DNA of 39,429 bases from Rhodopseudomonas palustris JSC-3b (GCA_000504425.1 KI632513.1:3375253-3414681); one strand, 5' to 3'. Shown: positions 7,570 through 16,547, counted from the first letter of the stretch. A program made the numbers and translations. The notes: generated from the sequence alone by a model not told the origin.

Positions 7570-8487
7570 ATGACCACGATGCTGACCAGTGACCTGCCCC
7601 TTCCCAAGATCGGGCGCGGCAAGGTGCGCGACATCTATGCCGTCGGCGACGACCGGCTGCTGCTGGTCACCACCGATCGCATCAGCGCCTTCGACGTGGT
7701 GATGAACGAGACCATCCCGTTCAAGGGTGCGGTTCTGACCCAGCTCAGTGCCTGGTGGTTCCGCCAGCTCGAAGGCGTGGTGCCGCATCACATGATCAGC
7801 GCCGATATCGACGCCATCATCGCCGCCGTGCCGCAGTTGCGCGATCACCGCGCCCAGCTCAGCGGCCGCACCATGCTGTGCCAGCGCACCAAGGTGTTTC
7901 CGATCGAATGCGTGGTGCGCGGCTATCTGTCCGGATCGGCCTGGAAGGAGTATTCGGCGAGCGGCACGCTCGCCGGCGAAGCATTGCCGCAGGGCCTGCT
8001 GGAAAGCCAGAAGCTCGAGCCCGCGGTGTTCAGCCCGGCCACCAAGGCCGAGACCGGCCATGATGAGAACATCACCATCACGCGCATGGGCGAGATCATC
8101 GGCGAGGAAGACGCCTATACGCTCGAAAGCATGAGCCGCGCGGTCTATTCCGCCGGCGAGGTGATCGCGCGCGAACAGGGCATCATCATTGCCGACACCA
8201 AATTTGAATTCGGCCGCGACGCCAGCGGCCGCATCATCCTGATCGACGAGGTGATGACCCCGGACAGCTCGCGGTTCTGGGCGAGCGATGTCTATCAGCC
8301 GGGCCGGCCGCAGCCCTCGTTCGACAAGCAGCCGCTGCGCGATTATCTCGACGGCGAACGCCGCGCCGGGCGCTGGAACGGCGAAGCGCCGCCGCCGCCG
8401 CTGCCGGCCGAGGTGGTCGAAGCCACCAGCCTGCGCTATCGCGACGCCTATCGGCGTTTGACCGGGCTCGATCTCAAGATCGCCTAG
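7570..8487 (+). CDS. purC: Phosphoribosylaminoimidazole-succinocarboxamide synthase (SAICAR synthetase), long form
   Basis: The enzyme joins aspartate to CAIR using ATP to give SAICAR in purine synthesis, in the cytoplasm. The nucleotide-binding GRGKVRD (residues 15-21), DRISAFDV (36-43), [14 protein letters not shown] (about 117-130) and the [13 protein letters not shown] segment are all present. At about 305 residues it is the long form, with the C-terminal [16 protein letters not shown] block typical of fungal ADE1-like and some bacterial enzymes. The common bacterial form is about 240 residues and often sits beside purS-purQ. No other purine gene is adjacent here, so a second, short PurC may exist elsewhere in the genome (inference). 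ATG 7570 is preferred; ATG 7579 is an alternative. Confidence 0.93.
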   Translation: MTTMLTSDLPLPKIGRGKVRDIYAVGDDRLLLVTTDRISAFDVVMNETIPFKGAVLTQLSAWWFRQLEGVVPHHMISADIDAIIAAVPQLRDHRAQLSGRTMLCQRTKVFPIECVVRGYLSGSAWKEYSASGTLAGEALPQGLLESQKLEPAVFSPATKAETGHDENITITRMGEIIGEEDAYTLESMSRAVYSAGEVIAREQGIIIADTKFEFGRDASGRIILIDEVMTPDSSRFWASDVYQPGRPQPSFDKQPLRDYLDGERRAGRWNGEAPPPPLPAEVVEATSLRYRDAYRRLTGLDLKIA

Positions 8488-8544
8488 CGGCTGCCAGCGC
8501 GGCGTCGCCGCGCCGCGCGGTCGCCAACCGGGAGTGATGCTGCC

Positions 8545-9354
8545 ATGAACCAAGCCGAAACCGTGCTGATCGCGCGCGACGGGCCGGTGACGATCGTCTC
8601 GATCAATCGTCCGCATTGCCGCAATGCCGTCGATGGCGCGACCGCCAAGCGGCTCTTTGAGGCGTTTTTGGCATTCGAGGCCGATGACAGCTCGTCGGTG
8701 GCGGTGCTGACCGGGGCGGGCGGCCATTTCTGTGCCGGCGCCGATCTGAAAGCGGTGGCGGCAGGCGACCAAGACCGCAGCTATGACCTTGGCGGCCATG
8801 ACACGATCGCGCCGATGGGGCCGACCCGGCTGCGGCTGTCGAAGCCCGTGATCGCAGCGGTGGAAGGCTACGCGGTGGCTGGCGGTTTCGAGCTGGCGCT
8901 GTGGGCCGACATGCGCGTGGTCGCCGACAACGCCACTTTCGGGGTGTTCTGCCGCCGGTTCGGCGTGCCGCTGATCGATCTTGGCACCATCCGGCTGCCG
9001 CGGTTGATCGGCCAATCCCATGCCATGGACCTGATCCTGACCGGGCGCCCGGTCGGCGGCCAGGAGGCTTATCGGATCGGGCTCGCCAACCGCCTGGTGC
9101 AGCGCGGCCAGGCCGCCGCGCAGGCGATCATGCTGGCCAAGGAGATCGCCGCGTTCCCGCAGGCCTGCCTGCGCGCCGATCGGTTGTCGGCGCTGCAACA
9201 ATGGGAGCTGCCGGAAGAAGACGCGATCGCCGCGGAAATGCGCGGCGGGCTGGCGGTGATCGAGAGCGGCGAAACGCAGGACGGCGCGGCGCGCTTTGTC
9301 GCCGGCGATGGCCGGCACGGCGCGTTCAGCGAGGATGACGACGCCGAGGATTGA
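8545..9354 (+). CDS. Enoyl-CoA hydratase/isomerase (crotonase) family protein
   Basis: This 269-residue protein is of normal crotonase length. The two oxyanion-hole segments are clear: HFCAGADLKAV (about 61-71) and GYAVAGGFELAL (108-119). E116 corresponds to the first catalytic Glu of enoyl-CoA hydratase. The second catalytic Glu is missing: the segment usually reading P-E-x-G has CRRFGVP (136-142) instead. It is therefore unlikely to be a simple hydratase; isomerase, hydrolase, decarboxylase or lyase chemistry on an acyl-CoA is possible. It ends in an acidic tail (EDDDAED). It follows purC by 57 bases on the same strand and converges on proB. The substrate cannot be named from sequence. Confidence 0.9.
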   Translation: MNQAETVLIARDGPVTIVSINRPHCRNAVDGATAKRLFEAFLAFEADDSSSVAVLTGAGGHFCAGADLKAVAAGDQDRSYDLGGHDTIAPMGPTRLRLSKPVIAAVEGYAVAGGFELALWADMRVVADNATFGVFCRRFGVPLIDLGTIRLPRLIGQSHAMDLILTGRPVGGQEAYRIGLANRLVQRGQAAAQAIMLAKEIAAFPQACLRADRLSALQQWELPEEDAIAAEMRGGLAVIESGETQDGAARFVAGDGRHGAFSEDDDAED

Positions 9355-9400
9355 TAGCGGGTATCCACGCCTTGAAAGCGTAGCAAGGTCAAAGACGTAG

Positions 9401-9423
9401 ATGGCCGGGGTCGCCCGGGCCAT
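9401..9423. terminator. Stem-loop between the converging crotonase and proB genes
   Basis: ATGGCCGGG (9401-9409) and CCCGGGCCAT (9414-9423) pair with one bulged base around a short loop. It lies between two converging stop codons and could serve both directions, although neither side has a marked T-run. Confidence 0.35.
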
Positions 9424-9467
9424 GACGCGGAGGGATGGGCGGCGCCGCGCTGCCGACCAGTTCAGCT

Positions 9468-10601
9468 TCAGGAATTCGGAACGGCGCCGATCACCAGATC
9501 GTCGCGATGGATCATCTCGGCGCGGCCGCTGATGCCCAAAATGGTCATCACGTCCGGCGAGGAATGGCCGATGATCTTTTCGGCGTCCTCGGCGTCATAG
9601 GCCACCAGGCCGCGGCCGATTTCGTCGGTGTCGGGGCCGCGCACCACCACGGCATCGCCGCGCGCGAACTGGCCCTCGACCCGCACCACCCCGGCCGGCA
9701 GCAGGCTCTTGCCGGCGCGCAAGGCGCAGACCGCGCCGGCGTCGATGGTGAGCGTGCCCTTCGGTTCCAGCGAGCCGGCGATCCAGCGCTTGCGCGCGGT
9801 CACCGGATTGGCGGTCGTCAGGAACCAGGTGCAGCGGCCGCCATCGGCGATGGTGCGCAGCGGATGGTCGATCTTGCCATTGGCGATCAGCATATGGGTG
9901 CCGGCGGTGGTGGCGATCTTGGCGGCCTCGATCTTGGTGCGCATGCCGCCGCGCGACAGCTCCGAGCCGGCCGCGCCGGCCATGCCTTCGATCTCCGCGG
10001 TCACGGCTTCGACCACCGGAATCAGGGTCGCGGTCGGGTCGCTGGCGGGCGGCGCCGTATAAAGACCGTCGATATCCGACAGCAGCACGAGCAGATCGGC
10101 GCTCGCCATGGTCGCGACCCGCGCTGCCAGCCGGTCATTGTCGCCATAGCGGATTTCCGCGGTGGCCACGGTGTCGTTCTCGTTGATCACCGGAATGGCG
10201 CGCCAATCCAGCAATTTGGCGATGGTGGAGCGGGCGTTCAGATAGCGGCGGCGCTCCTCGGTGTCCTGCAGCGTCACCAGAATCTGGCCGGCGTCGATCT
10301 CATAGGCGCTCAGCACTTCCGACCAGGTGCGCGCCAGCGCGATCTGGCCGACCGCGGCGGCGGCCTGGCTTTCCTCGAGCTTAAGCGGGCCGCGCGGCAG
10401 TTTCAGCCGGCTGCGGCCGAGTGCGATCGAGCCGGACGACACCACCATCACGTCGCGGCCGCCGCGATGCAGCGCGGCGAGATCGGACGCCAACGCCGCC
10501 AGCCAGCCGGCCCGTACCTCGCCAGCTTCTGAGTCGATCAGCAGCGACGAGCCGACCTTGACCACGATGCGGCGAAAGTTTCTGAGTTCGGGAAGGGACA
10601 T
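9468..10601 (-). CDS. proB: Glutamate 5-kinase
   Basis: This enzyme phosphorylates glutamate with ATP in the first step of proline synthesis. The 377-residue product has the amino-acid-kinase fold (about residues 8-260), with VVKVGSSLL at the start, [10 protein letters not shown], the substrate-binding INENDTVA and the SRGGMRTKI lysine loop. A C-terminal PUA domain follows (about 280-360). This two-domain length is standard for bacterial ProB. It lies about 160 bases downstream of obgE on the same strand, the conserved arrangement in this bacterial group; proA often follows but is not here. Feedback inhibition by proline acts on the kinase domain in the family. Confidence 0.97.
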   Translation of the reverse strand: MSLPELRNFRRIVVKVGSSLLIDSEAGEVRAGWLAALASDLAALHRGGRDVMVVSSGSIALGRSRLKLPRGPLKLEESQAAAAVGQIALARTWSEVLSAYEIDAGQILVTLQDTEERRRYLNARSTIAKLLDWRAIPVINENDTVATAEIRYGDNDRLAARVATMASADLLVLLSDIDGLYTAPPASDPTATLIPVVEAVTAEIEGMAGAAGSELSRGGMRTKIEAAKIATTAGTHMLIANGKIDHPLRTIADGGRCTWFLTTANPVTARKRWIAGSLEPKGTLTIDAGAVCALRAGKSLLPAGVVRVEGQFARGDAVVVRGPDTDEIGRGLVAYDAEDAEKIIGHSSPDVMTILGISGRAEMIHRDDLVIGAVPNS

Positions 10602-10760
10602 GGAACGGACTTTTGGGACGGACTTTGCGACGATGACGGCTCGGCCGGGCCGAGGCGGAAAAGGCGAGGGTCTGACGACCTCTGGAATCTGGCGGCGCCG
10701 ACGGGTCGGAGCCGCCGCAATCTTGAAACGGCCGCGCAGGCTGCGCGCGCCGGCAACGCG

Positions 10761-11849
<1,089 letters not shown>

Positions 11850-12021
11850 CTAGCGGCTGCCGGGCCGGGGTGCGGCCGCGGCTTGCGGTCGCAGCACTGG
11901 CGCCGGGAGCCACCCGGCGGGCCTGGGGGTTGCTCTGCCCGCCGCCTTCGGCTTTCTGGATCGGGTCCGGTGCCGGCGCCGATTTTGGCACGCCGGCGGT
12001 AACGCAGCGCTGCGGGGCGAG

Positions 12022-12936
12022 ATGGGCATTTTCGCAAAATTGTCGGGCGGCGGTTCGCCGAACAGCACGCGGCTGATCGGCATCGCCTTGATGCTGGCGG
12101 CGATGGGGCTGTTCGCGTTTGGCGATGCGCTCGGCAAGCTGGTGGTCGCCAGCTATTCGGTCGGGCAATTGCTGCTGCTGCGCGCCGCCGCCGGACTGAT
12201 CGTGCTGTCGCCGCTGATCTGGCGGCAGCGCGCTGCCTTCACCAGCCTGGAACGGCCTTGGCTGCAGGCGGCGCGGATCGGGGTCGCGACGCTCGAAGTG
12301 GCCGCCTTCTTCCTGGCGACCCGTTATCTGCCGCTTGCCGACGTCATCACTTATTACTTGGCGTCGTCGCTGTTCGTCACGGTCGGCTCGGCGCTGTTTC
12401 TCGGCGAACGGATCGGCCGGGCGCGGCTCATTGCGATTCTGGTCGGGTTTGGCGGCGTGGTGATCGCGCTACAACCCTCGGCGGAAACCGTGAGCTGGCC
12501 GGCTCTAATCGCGCTGGTTGCCAGCGTCGCCTTTGCCGCGCTGCTGCTGATCACCCGTTCGCTGCGCCAGACGCCCGACATGGTGCTGGCGTCGCAGCAA
12601 TTCGTCGGCACTTTTGCGCTCGGTGCGGTGCTGGTGCCATCGGGCTGGACCACGCCGAGCGTGCCGGATTTCAGCCTGTTCGCGATTGCCGGGGCGGTGT
12701 CGGCGCTGGGGCTATTGTGCGTCAACCGCTCGCTGCGGATCGCGCCGGCGAGCGTGGTGGTGCCGTTTCAATATTCGATGATCATTTGGGGCGTGGTGTT
12801 CGGCTATCTGATCTTTGGCGATTGGCCGACGCCGACCACATGGGCGGGCATGAGTATCATCATCGCTGCCGGGCTGGCGATCATCGCCATCGAGCAGCGC
12901 GAGCGCCGCGCCGCAGGGGAAGCGGCGCAGCGCTGA
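12022..12936 (+). CDS. DMT-superfamily (EamA) transporter
   Basis: This 304-residue inner-membrane protein has two EamA repeats and about ten transmembrane helices, spread from about residue 17 to 290. It is a putative metabolite exporter or importer in the drug/metabolite transporter superfamily. Conserved features include the FLATRYLPLADVITYYLAS segment in repeat one and the SLRIAPASVVVPFQYS segment in repeat two. The substrate cannot be predicted. It lies between obgE (divergent) and a 57-residue ORF (converging, 6 bases apart). The ATG at 12022 has GGGGCGAG close upstream. Charged termini are consistent with cytoplasmic N- and C-ends. Confidence 0.9.
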   Translation: MGIFAKLSGGGSPNSTRLIGIALMLAAMGLFAFGDALGKLVVASYSVGQLLLLRAAAGLIVLSPLIWRQRAAFTSLERPWLQAARIGVATLEVAAFFLATRYLPLADVITYYLASSLFVTVGSALFLGERIGRARLIAILVGFGGVVIALQPSAETVSWPALIALVASVAFAALLLITRSLRQTPDMVLASQQFVGTFALGAVLVPSGWTTPSVPDFSLFAIAGAVSALGLLCVNRSLRIAPASVVVPFQYSMIIWGVVFGYLIFGDWPTPTTWAGMSIIIAAGLAIIAIEQRERRAAGEAAQR

Positions 12937-12942
12937 CGGCCA

Positions 12943-13116
12943 TCATTTGATGGCGAGGTTGAGCTCTGTGAATTGCAGGCTCAATTGTTCTGAACGTTGG
13001 CGTTGCTCGGCGGCAGCGGCCGCCTGCTCGCATTCCTCAAAGGCGATCGGTTGCAGCTTCAACTCCTCGACAAAGCCGCTGGTGAGAAGGGCATTGATGT
13101 AGCGATTAGTCAGCAT
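12943..13116 (-). CDS. Small hypothetical protein (57 aa)
   Basis: This open frame of 58 codons starts at ATG 13116, six bases after a clear AGGAG, and ends with TGA six bases from the transporter stop on the other strand. The product begins MLTNRYINALLTS and carries EEL/EECEQ and a run of five alanines. It ends in a glutamine- and leucine-rich amphipathic stretch, probably a short helical protein. I recognise no family. The ribosome site lies in a perfect 6-bp hairpin (listed separately), which supports a real, regulated gene. Against it are its small size and lack of a known homologue. Confidence 0.5.
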   Translation of the reverse strand: MLTNRYINALLTSGFVEELKLQPIAFEECEQAAAAAEQRQRSEQLSLQFTELNLAIK

Positions 13117-13120
13117 GCGA

Positions 13121-13136
13121 AACTCCTGTTGGAGTT
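13121..13136 (-). promoter_or_regulatory. Hairpin holding the ribosome-binding site of the 57-aa ORF
   Basis: AACTCC (13121-13126) and GGAGTT (13131-13136) are perfect inverted repeats with a four-base loop. On the mRNA the downstream arm contains the GGAG Shine-Dalgarno, five bases from the ATG. Folding would hide it, which could give temperature-, ligand- or protein-dependent translation. It may also serve as a DNA operator. Confidence 0.4.
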
Positions 13137-13301
13137 CCGTCCTACGCGACAGCCTGCCGCAGGCGTACTCGGTGTGGTCCGAGGGAGAGTGGTTCTCAAT
13201 TAGCTCTGGTTAAGCGTGCGTAAGGCGATGCCAGCAAAATGCTGCGACGATGGCCGACTAACCGTACCGCCATCGTCTGCAGATTGCTGCGGGCTGACGC
13301 C

Positions 13302-13898
13302 TCAACTGGCGTGGCGTGTGGTCGCGTTCCAGCTTTTCAGCGACGACCAGACGCTGCGGCTCAGCCGGAAGCGATCGACCGGCGTCGAGCCGCCCAGCGC
13401 CTCGAAGCGGTGCAGTTCGACTCCGGTCCACTGGAAGCCGCACTTCTCCAGCACATTGCGCGACGCCGGATTGGCGACCCGCGCGCCCGCGACCACCTGT
13501 GCGATGTCGAATTCCTCGAACGCGAAATCGATCACCGCGCGCGCCGCTTCAGTGGCAAAGCCCAGGCCCCAATAATCGACGCCCAGCCAATAGCCGAGTT
13601 CGGGCGCGGCCGGGTTGCGCCAATCGATCGCCACCATGCCGATCGGCTGGAAATCCAGCTCGATCAGGAACGCGGTGTCGTGGCCGCTGGCTGCGAGCGC
13701 CTTGATGTAATCGGCGGCGTCGTCCTGGCGATAGGGATGCGGCAGCCGGCGCGTGTTGAGCGCGACCTGGCGATCATTGGCAAGGCGGGCAATGGCTTTG
13801 ACATCTGCGAGCGTCGGCTTGCGCAAGCGCAGCCGCTCGGTTTCCAAAACGCAGCTTTGGGGCTGGTGCCGTGTGGGCGTCGGGATGTCCTGCAACAT
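13302..13898 (-). CDS. GNAT-family N-acetyltransferase (RimJ/RimL-like)
   Basis: This 198-residue cytoplasmic acetyltransferase uses acetyl-CoA to acetylate an amine, often a protein N-terminus in the RimJ/RimL branch. After about 16 variable residues come LETERLRLRKPTLAD (beta 1), an ELGYWLGVDYWGLGFATEA segment holding the acetyl-CoA pyrophosphate loop (motif A), and the ANPASRNVLEKCGF motif B near 150. It follows rpmA by about 130 bases on the same strand, with a strong terminator between them. A GNAT gene in this position is typical of the rplU-rpmA-obgE region in Bradyrhizobium relatives. The substrate, possibly a ribosomal protein given the neighbours, is inference. Confidence 0.92.
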   Translation of the reverse strand: MLQDIPTPTRHQPQSCVLETERLRLRKPTLADVKAIARLANDRQVALNTRRLPHPYRQDDAADYIKALAASGHDTAFLIELDFQPIGMVAIDWRNPAAPELGYWLGVDYWGLGFATEAARAVIDFAFEEFDIAQVVAGARVANPASRNVLEKCGFQWTGVELHRFEALGGSTPVDRFRLSRSVWSSLKSWNATTRHAS

Positions 13899-13936
13899 TG
13901 CGGGGCTCCTGCAGAGGTGATGCGCCTGGCATCAAC

Positions 13937-13969
13937 GAAAAGGGGAGGCCGGGTATCCCGCCTCCCCTT
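13937..13969 (-). terminator. Rho-independent terminator after rpmA
   Basis: AAGGGGAGGC (13940-13949) and GCCTCCCCTT (13960-13969) form a perfect 10-bp stem with an inner GGG/CCC extension. On the minus strand the stem is followed by TTTTCG. It lies 60 bases past the rpmA stop and closes the rplU-rpmA unit. Confidence 0.75.
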
Positions 13970-14029
13970 GGAGCCCTTGGGTGCTCCGCCGGTTCAACAG
14001 GACCCGGCGGACGCTTGTATGTCCACCGT

Positions 14030-14299
14030 CTATTCGGCCGCGGCTACGATCGGAAGAACCGACACGAAGGTGCGGCCGTTGCCTTTGGCGCGGAACTCAA
14101 CGCGGCCTTCGATCTTGGCGAACAAAGTGTGGTCAGTGCCCATGCCGACGTTGAGGCCGGGGTGCCACTGGGTGCCGCGCTGACGCACGATAATGTTGCC
14201 GGGAATGACGCGTTCGCCGCCATAGGCCTTCACGCCGAGGCGCTTGCCCGCCGAGTCGCGACCGTTGCGGGATGAACCGCCTGCCTTTTTATGAGCCAT
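14030..14299 (-). CDS. rpmA: 50S ribosomal protein L27
   Basis: This 89-residue ribosomal protein lies at the peptidyl-transferase centre. It begins [16 protein letters not shown], the conserved N-terminus reaching towards the P-site tRNA, with no Firmicutes-type cleavable extension. [21 protein letters not shown] and the [10 protein letters not shown] motif follow. It is the second gene of the rplU-rpmA operon, 64 bases after rplU, and is followed by a strong terminator. Confidence 0.98.
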   Translation of the reverse strand: MAHKKAGGSSRNGRDSAGKRLGVKAYGGERVIPGNIIVRQRGTQWHPGLNVGMGTDHTLFAKIEGRVEFRAKGNGRTFVSVLPIVAAAE

Positions 14300-14335
14300 C
14301 GCTCGTCTCCAAAACTCGCTGGATGTCCTAGATCA

Positions 14336-14350
14336 ATTCCGTGACGGAAT
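14336..14350. repeat. Short palindrome between rplU and rpmA
   Basis: ATTCCGT and ACGGAAT are inverted around a single base. The sequence resembles a short palindrome I recall as common between genes in Bradyrhizobium and Rhodopseudomonas. It may be a small dispersed repeat or a weak attenuator in the operon. Confidence 0.35.
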
Positions 14351-14363
14351 CATCTCAAATCGG

Positions 14364-14750
14364 TTAGGCCGCAGCGTTATCGCTGGCAGCGGGCTTGGCC
14401 ACCTTCTTCGGGCCGCGCGGACCGATCGAGGGCTGCTTGCCGTCGGCCAGGATCTCGGTGATCCGCAGCACGGTGATTTCGTCGCGATAGCCACGCTTGC
14501 GCTTGGAGTGCTTGCGGCGGCGCTTCTTGAACGCGATCACTTTCGGGCCGCGCTTGTGGTCGAGCACTTCGGCCGCAACCGAAGCACCGGCAACCGTCGG
14601 CGCACCCAGCACCGGCGTATCTCCGCCCAGCACCAGCACTTCACCAAGCTGCACGATCGTGCCGACTTCGCCGGCGATCTTGCCAATCTCGAGAACATCA
14701 TCCGGAGCGACGCGGTATTGGCGGCCCCCGGTCTTGATGACTGCGAACAT
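14364..14750 (-). CDS. rplU: 50S ribosomal protein L21
   Basis: This 128-residue ribosomal protein binds 23S rRNA. The start MFAVIKTGGRQYRV is diagnostic, so ATG 14750 is chosen over an in-frame extension reaching 14945. An AAAGGA ribosome site lies about ten bases upstream. The FKKRRRKHSKRKRGYRD basic loop is typical. The C-terminus has a short Lys/Ala-rich extension (about residues 104-128) beyond the E. coli protein, common in alphaproteobacteria. It is first in an operon with rpmA and has a clear sigma-70 promoter with a structured leader of about 210 bases. Confidence 0.98.
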   Translation of the reverse strand: MFAVIKTGGRQYRVAPDDVLEIGKIAGEVGTIVQLGEVLVLGGDTPVLGAPTVAGASVAAEVLDHKRGPKVIAFKKRRRKHSKRKRGYRDEITVLRITEILADGKQPSIGPRGPKKVAKPAASDNAAA

Positions 14751-14837
14751 CCTTTTAGGTCCTTTGTGTTCGGTTCCAACCTCGGATGGTTCCGGGTTGT
14801 CTTCTTGTTCAGTCGTTACGTGACGGCTGATCGGGGC

Positions 14838-14959
14838 GTGGCATCTGCCACAGGCTTGATCGGCCAGCGGAATTTCCTGGCCGCCCAGAGGGCGGTCATG
14901 GATCGTTCGTGCAATGCGCTTGGCAAAACATAAACGACGGCGCAAGCAGGGCCTGCGCC
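14838..14959 (-). promoter_or_regulatory. Structured 5-prime leader of rplU-rpmA
   Basis: Between the mapped-by-eye promoter and the L21 start lies a leader of about 210 bases. It holds three short hairpins: GGCGCA/TGCGCC (14939-14959), CCGCCC/GGGCGG with a three-base loop (14881-14895) and GTGGC/GCCAC with a four-base loop (14838-14851). Ribosomal-protein operons are often autoregulated by such leaders. Whether this one binds L21 or L27 is inference. Confidence 0.35.
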
Positions 14960-14969
14960 GGACCTCGCA

Positions 14970-14997
14970 GTTATAGGGGGGCGATGTGGCGAGTCAA
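14970..14997 (-). promoter_or_regulatory. Sigma-70 promoter of rplU-rpmA
   Basis: On the minus strand TTGACT (14997-14992) is followed after 16 bases by TATAAC (14975-14970), matching the housekeeping consensus at five of six positions in each element. Transcription should begin near 14962. It is the best sigma-70 promoter in the window and fits a highly expressed ribosomal operon. Confidence 0.7.
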
Positions 14998-15110
14998 GCG
15001 CAACTGCATCATGCGGCGGCTCGGCGAGCCCATTATTGCCGCGTCCCGCGCCCTGCAACCAAAGGGTTCCGAGCTGGTTGTCCCGGTCCTGAGCAACGAG
15101 GACCTGCGGC

Positions 15111-16244
15111 ATGAGCGATGAGACCCAGCCCGTCACCGGCATCGGTCAGCACGGCGCCACCCGGCTGCCTTCGGTCGAGGTCGACAGTTACAATATCGAA
15201 CTGAAGGACGACGACGGCTTTTTGGGCGACCGGGCCTGCAAGGGCGCGTTTCAGGCCATTCTGGAAGGCTGGCGCAAGCCGCTGCGCAAAAGCGGCCAGG
15301 ACCCGTTCGGCAAGGTCGCGACCGAGGCGATCGGCAAGGCCGAGCTCGACGCCATTTTGACCGGCGACGATGTCGATGCCGCCGCGGTGGTGCATTCGGC
15401 GATCGAGGATTTCGCCGGCGAGCTGGCCTATGTCACCCGGCGCTTCATGAAGAGCAAAGCCTGGGCGGACACCGAATGCATCGTGGTCGGCGGCGGTTTC
15501 CGGGCCAGCCGGATCGGCGAACTGGCGATCGCGCGCGCCGAAATCATCCTGCGATCAGAAGGCTCCAAGGTTGATCTGGTGCCGATCCGGTTCGATCCGG
15601 ACGAGGCCGGGCTGATCGGCTGCCTGCATCTGGCGCCGTCCTGGATTTTGGAGGCCCATGACGCGATCCTGGCGGTCGATATCGGCGGCTCCAATATCCG
15701 CTGCGGGGTGGTCGAAACCCGGCAGAAGAAGGCGGCCGATCTGTCCAAGGCCAAGGTGTGGCGCTCCGAGCTGTGGCGCCACGCCGATGACGAGCCGACC
15801 CGGGAAGGTGCGGTCAAGCGGCTGATCAAGATGCTGAAGGAACTGCTGGCCGCCGCCGAGGCCGAGGGGCTGAAGATGGCGCCGTTCATCGGCATTTCTT
15901 GTCCCGGGGTGATCAACGCCGACGGCGCGATCGAAAAGGGTGCGCAAAACCTGCCGGGCAATTGGGAAAGCAGCCGCTTTCATCTGCCGACCAGCCTGGT
16001 CGAGGGCATCCCGCGCATCGGCGACCACGATACCGCGGTGCTGATGCATAATGACGGCGTTGCGCAGGGCCTGAGCGAAGTGCCGTTCATGCAGGAATTT
16101 CAGCGCTGGGGCGTGCTGACCATCGGCACCGGGCTCGGCAACGCCCGCTTCACCAATCGCCGCACCAAGGACAAGCCGAAAAAGGCCAAAGAGAAGGACA
16201 AGGAGAAAGACAAGGAAAAGGACAAGACCGACGCCGAGGCGTGA
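15111..16244 (+). CDS. ROK-family (glucokinase-like) protein with circularly permuted halves
   Basis: This 377-residue protein has all the ATP-site motifs of the ROK / actin-like sugar kinase fold, but in permuted order. Residues 85-180 look like the end of a normal ROK protein: a long helix, ECIVVGGGFRAS (122-133, adenosine motif) and DEAGLIGCLHLAP (164-176). Residues 186-345 look like its beginning: AVDIGGSNIRCGVV (188-201, phosphate 1), GISCPGVI (261-268), HNDG with the catalytic D315, and GTGLGN (339-344, phosphate 2). The chain ends just after phosphate 2 with a Lys/Glu/Asp repeat tail. The hexose-binding ExGH motif and the Cys-rich zinc motif of ROK kinases are not found, so the substrate may not be a plain hexose. 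It stands alone, divergent from rplU; the ATG follows GAGG. Fold assignment is strong, function open. Confidence 0.85.
   Translation: MSDETQPVTGIGQHGATRLPSVEVDSYNIELKDDDGFLGDRACKGAFQAILEGWRKPLRKSGQDPFGKVATEAIGKAELDAILTGDDVDAAAVVHSAIEDFAGELAYVTRRFMKSKAWADTECIVVGGGFRASRIGELAIARAEIILRSEGSKVDLVPIRFDPDEAGLIGCLHLAPSWILEAHDAILAVDIGGSNIRCGVVETRQKKAADLSKAKVWRSELWRHADDEPTREGAVKRLIKMLKELLAAAEAEGLKMAPFIGISCPGVINADGAIEKGAQNLPGNWESSRFHLPTSLVEGIPRIGDHDTAVLMHNDGVAQGLSEVPFMQEFQRWGVLTIGTGLGNARFTNRRTKDKPKKAKEKDKEKDKEKDKTDAEA
16191..16226 (+). repeat. 12-bp tandem repeat coding an Glu-Lys-Asp-Lys tail
   Basis: Three in-frame 12-base units encode EKDK three times (residues 361-372) at the end of the ROK-like protein. 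The units differ only at wobble positions. The tail is highly charged and certainly disordered, and its copy number may vary between strains. Confidence 0.85.
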
Positions 16245-16263
16245 GGCTCGGCCCGCCCGGCTC

Positions 16264-16284
16264 TCCCGCCTCCCGCCTCCCGCC
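16264..16284. repeat. 7-bp tandem repeat, three copies
   Basis: TCCCGCC is repeated three times head-to-tail, twenty bases after the ROK-like gene. It makes a short polypyrimidine run of the kind prone to slippage. Confidence 0.7.
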
Positions 16285-16518
16285 TCCAGCCTCGCGGCGA
16301 GGGGACGGGGCGGCGCCTACGTCGGCTGTCTGTGCGGGCGCTGCCGAACGGTATGCGGGGCCGGCCGGTTTCGCCCCGACCAGCCAAGCTATCCGCCGGT
16401 AGCCGCAATTGCCTGTCCGACCGGCCGCGCCGCCGTCCTTGGCGGCGCCGACGAGGGGCAAAATCGGACCGGGCGAAAAATATCCCCGAAGCCAGCGCGA
16501 AATATCGTGACGCCGATC

Positions 16519-16547
16519 TTGTCTGTTGCGCCGCGCTCGCCTAGAAG
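16519..16547 (+). promoter_or_regulatory. Candidate promoter of tRNA-Ser
   Basis: TTGTCT (16519-16524) is followed after 17 bases by TAGAAG (16542-16547). Transcription would start near 16554, about 40 bases before the mature tRNA. A perfect 7-bp hairpin (16561-16577) would fall in the leader. Confidence 0.45.

Noticed and set aside
7378-9423. Long minus-strand open frame across pirin, purC and crotonase
   Set aside because: It crosses three recognised plus-strand genes and their gaps, and its translation has no domain.
9435-10532. Plus-strand open frame opposite proB
   Set aside because: Shadow of proB; low-complexity Gly/Ala/His translation.
14751-14945. N-terminal extension of L21
   Set aside because: The frame is open, but L21 proteins begin MFAVIKTGG, and a promoter and folded leader occupy this region.
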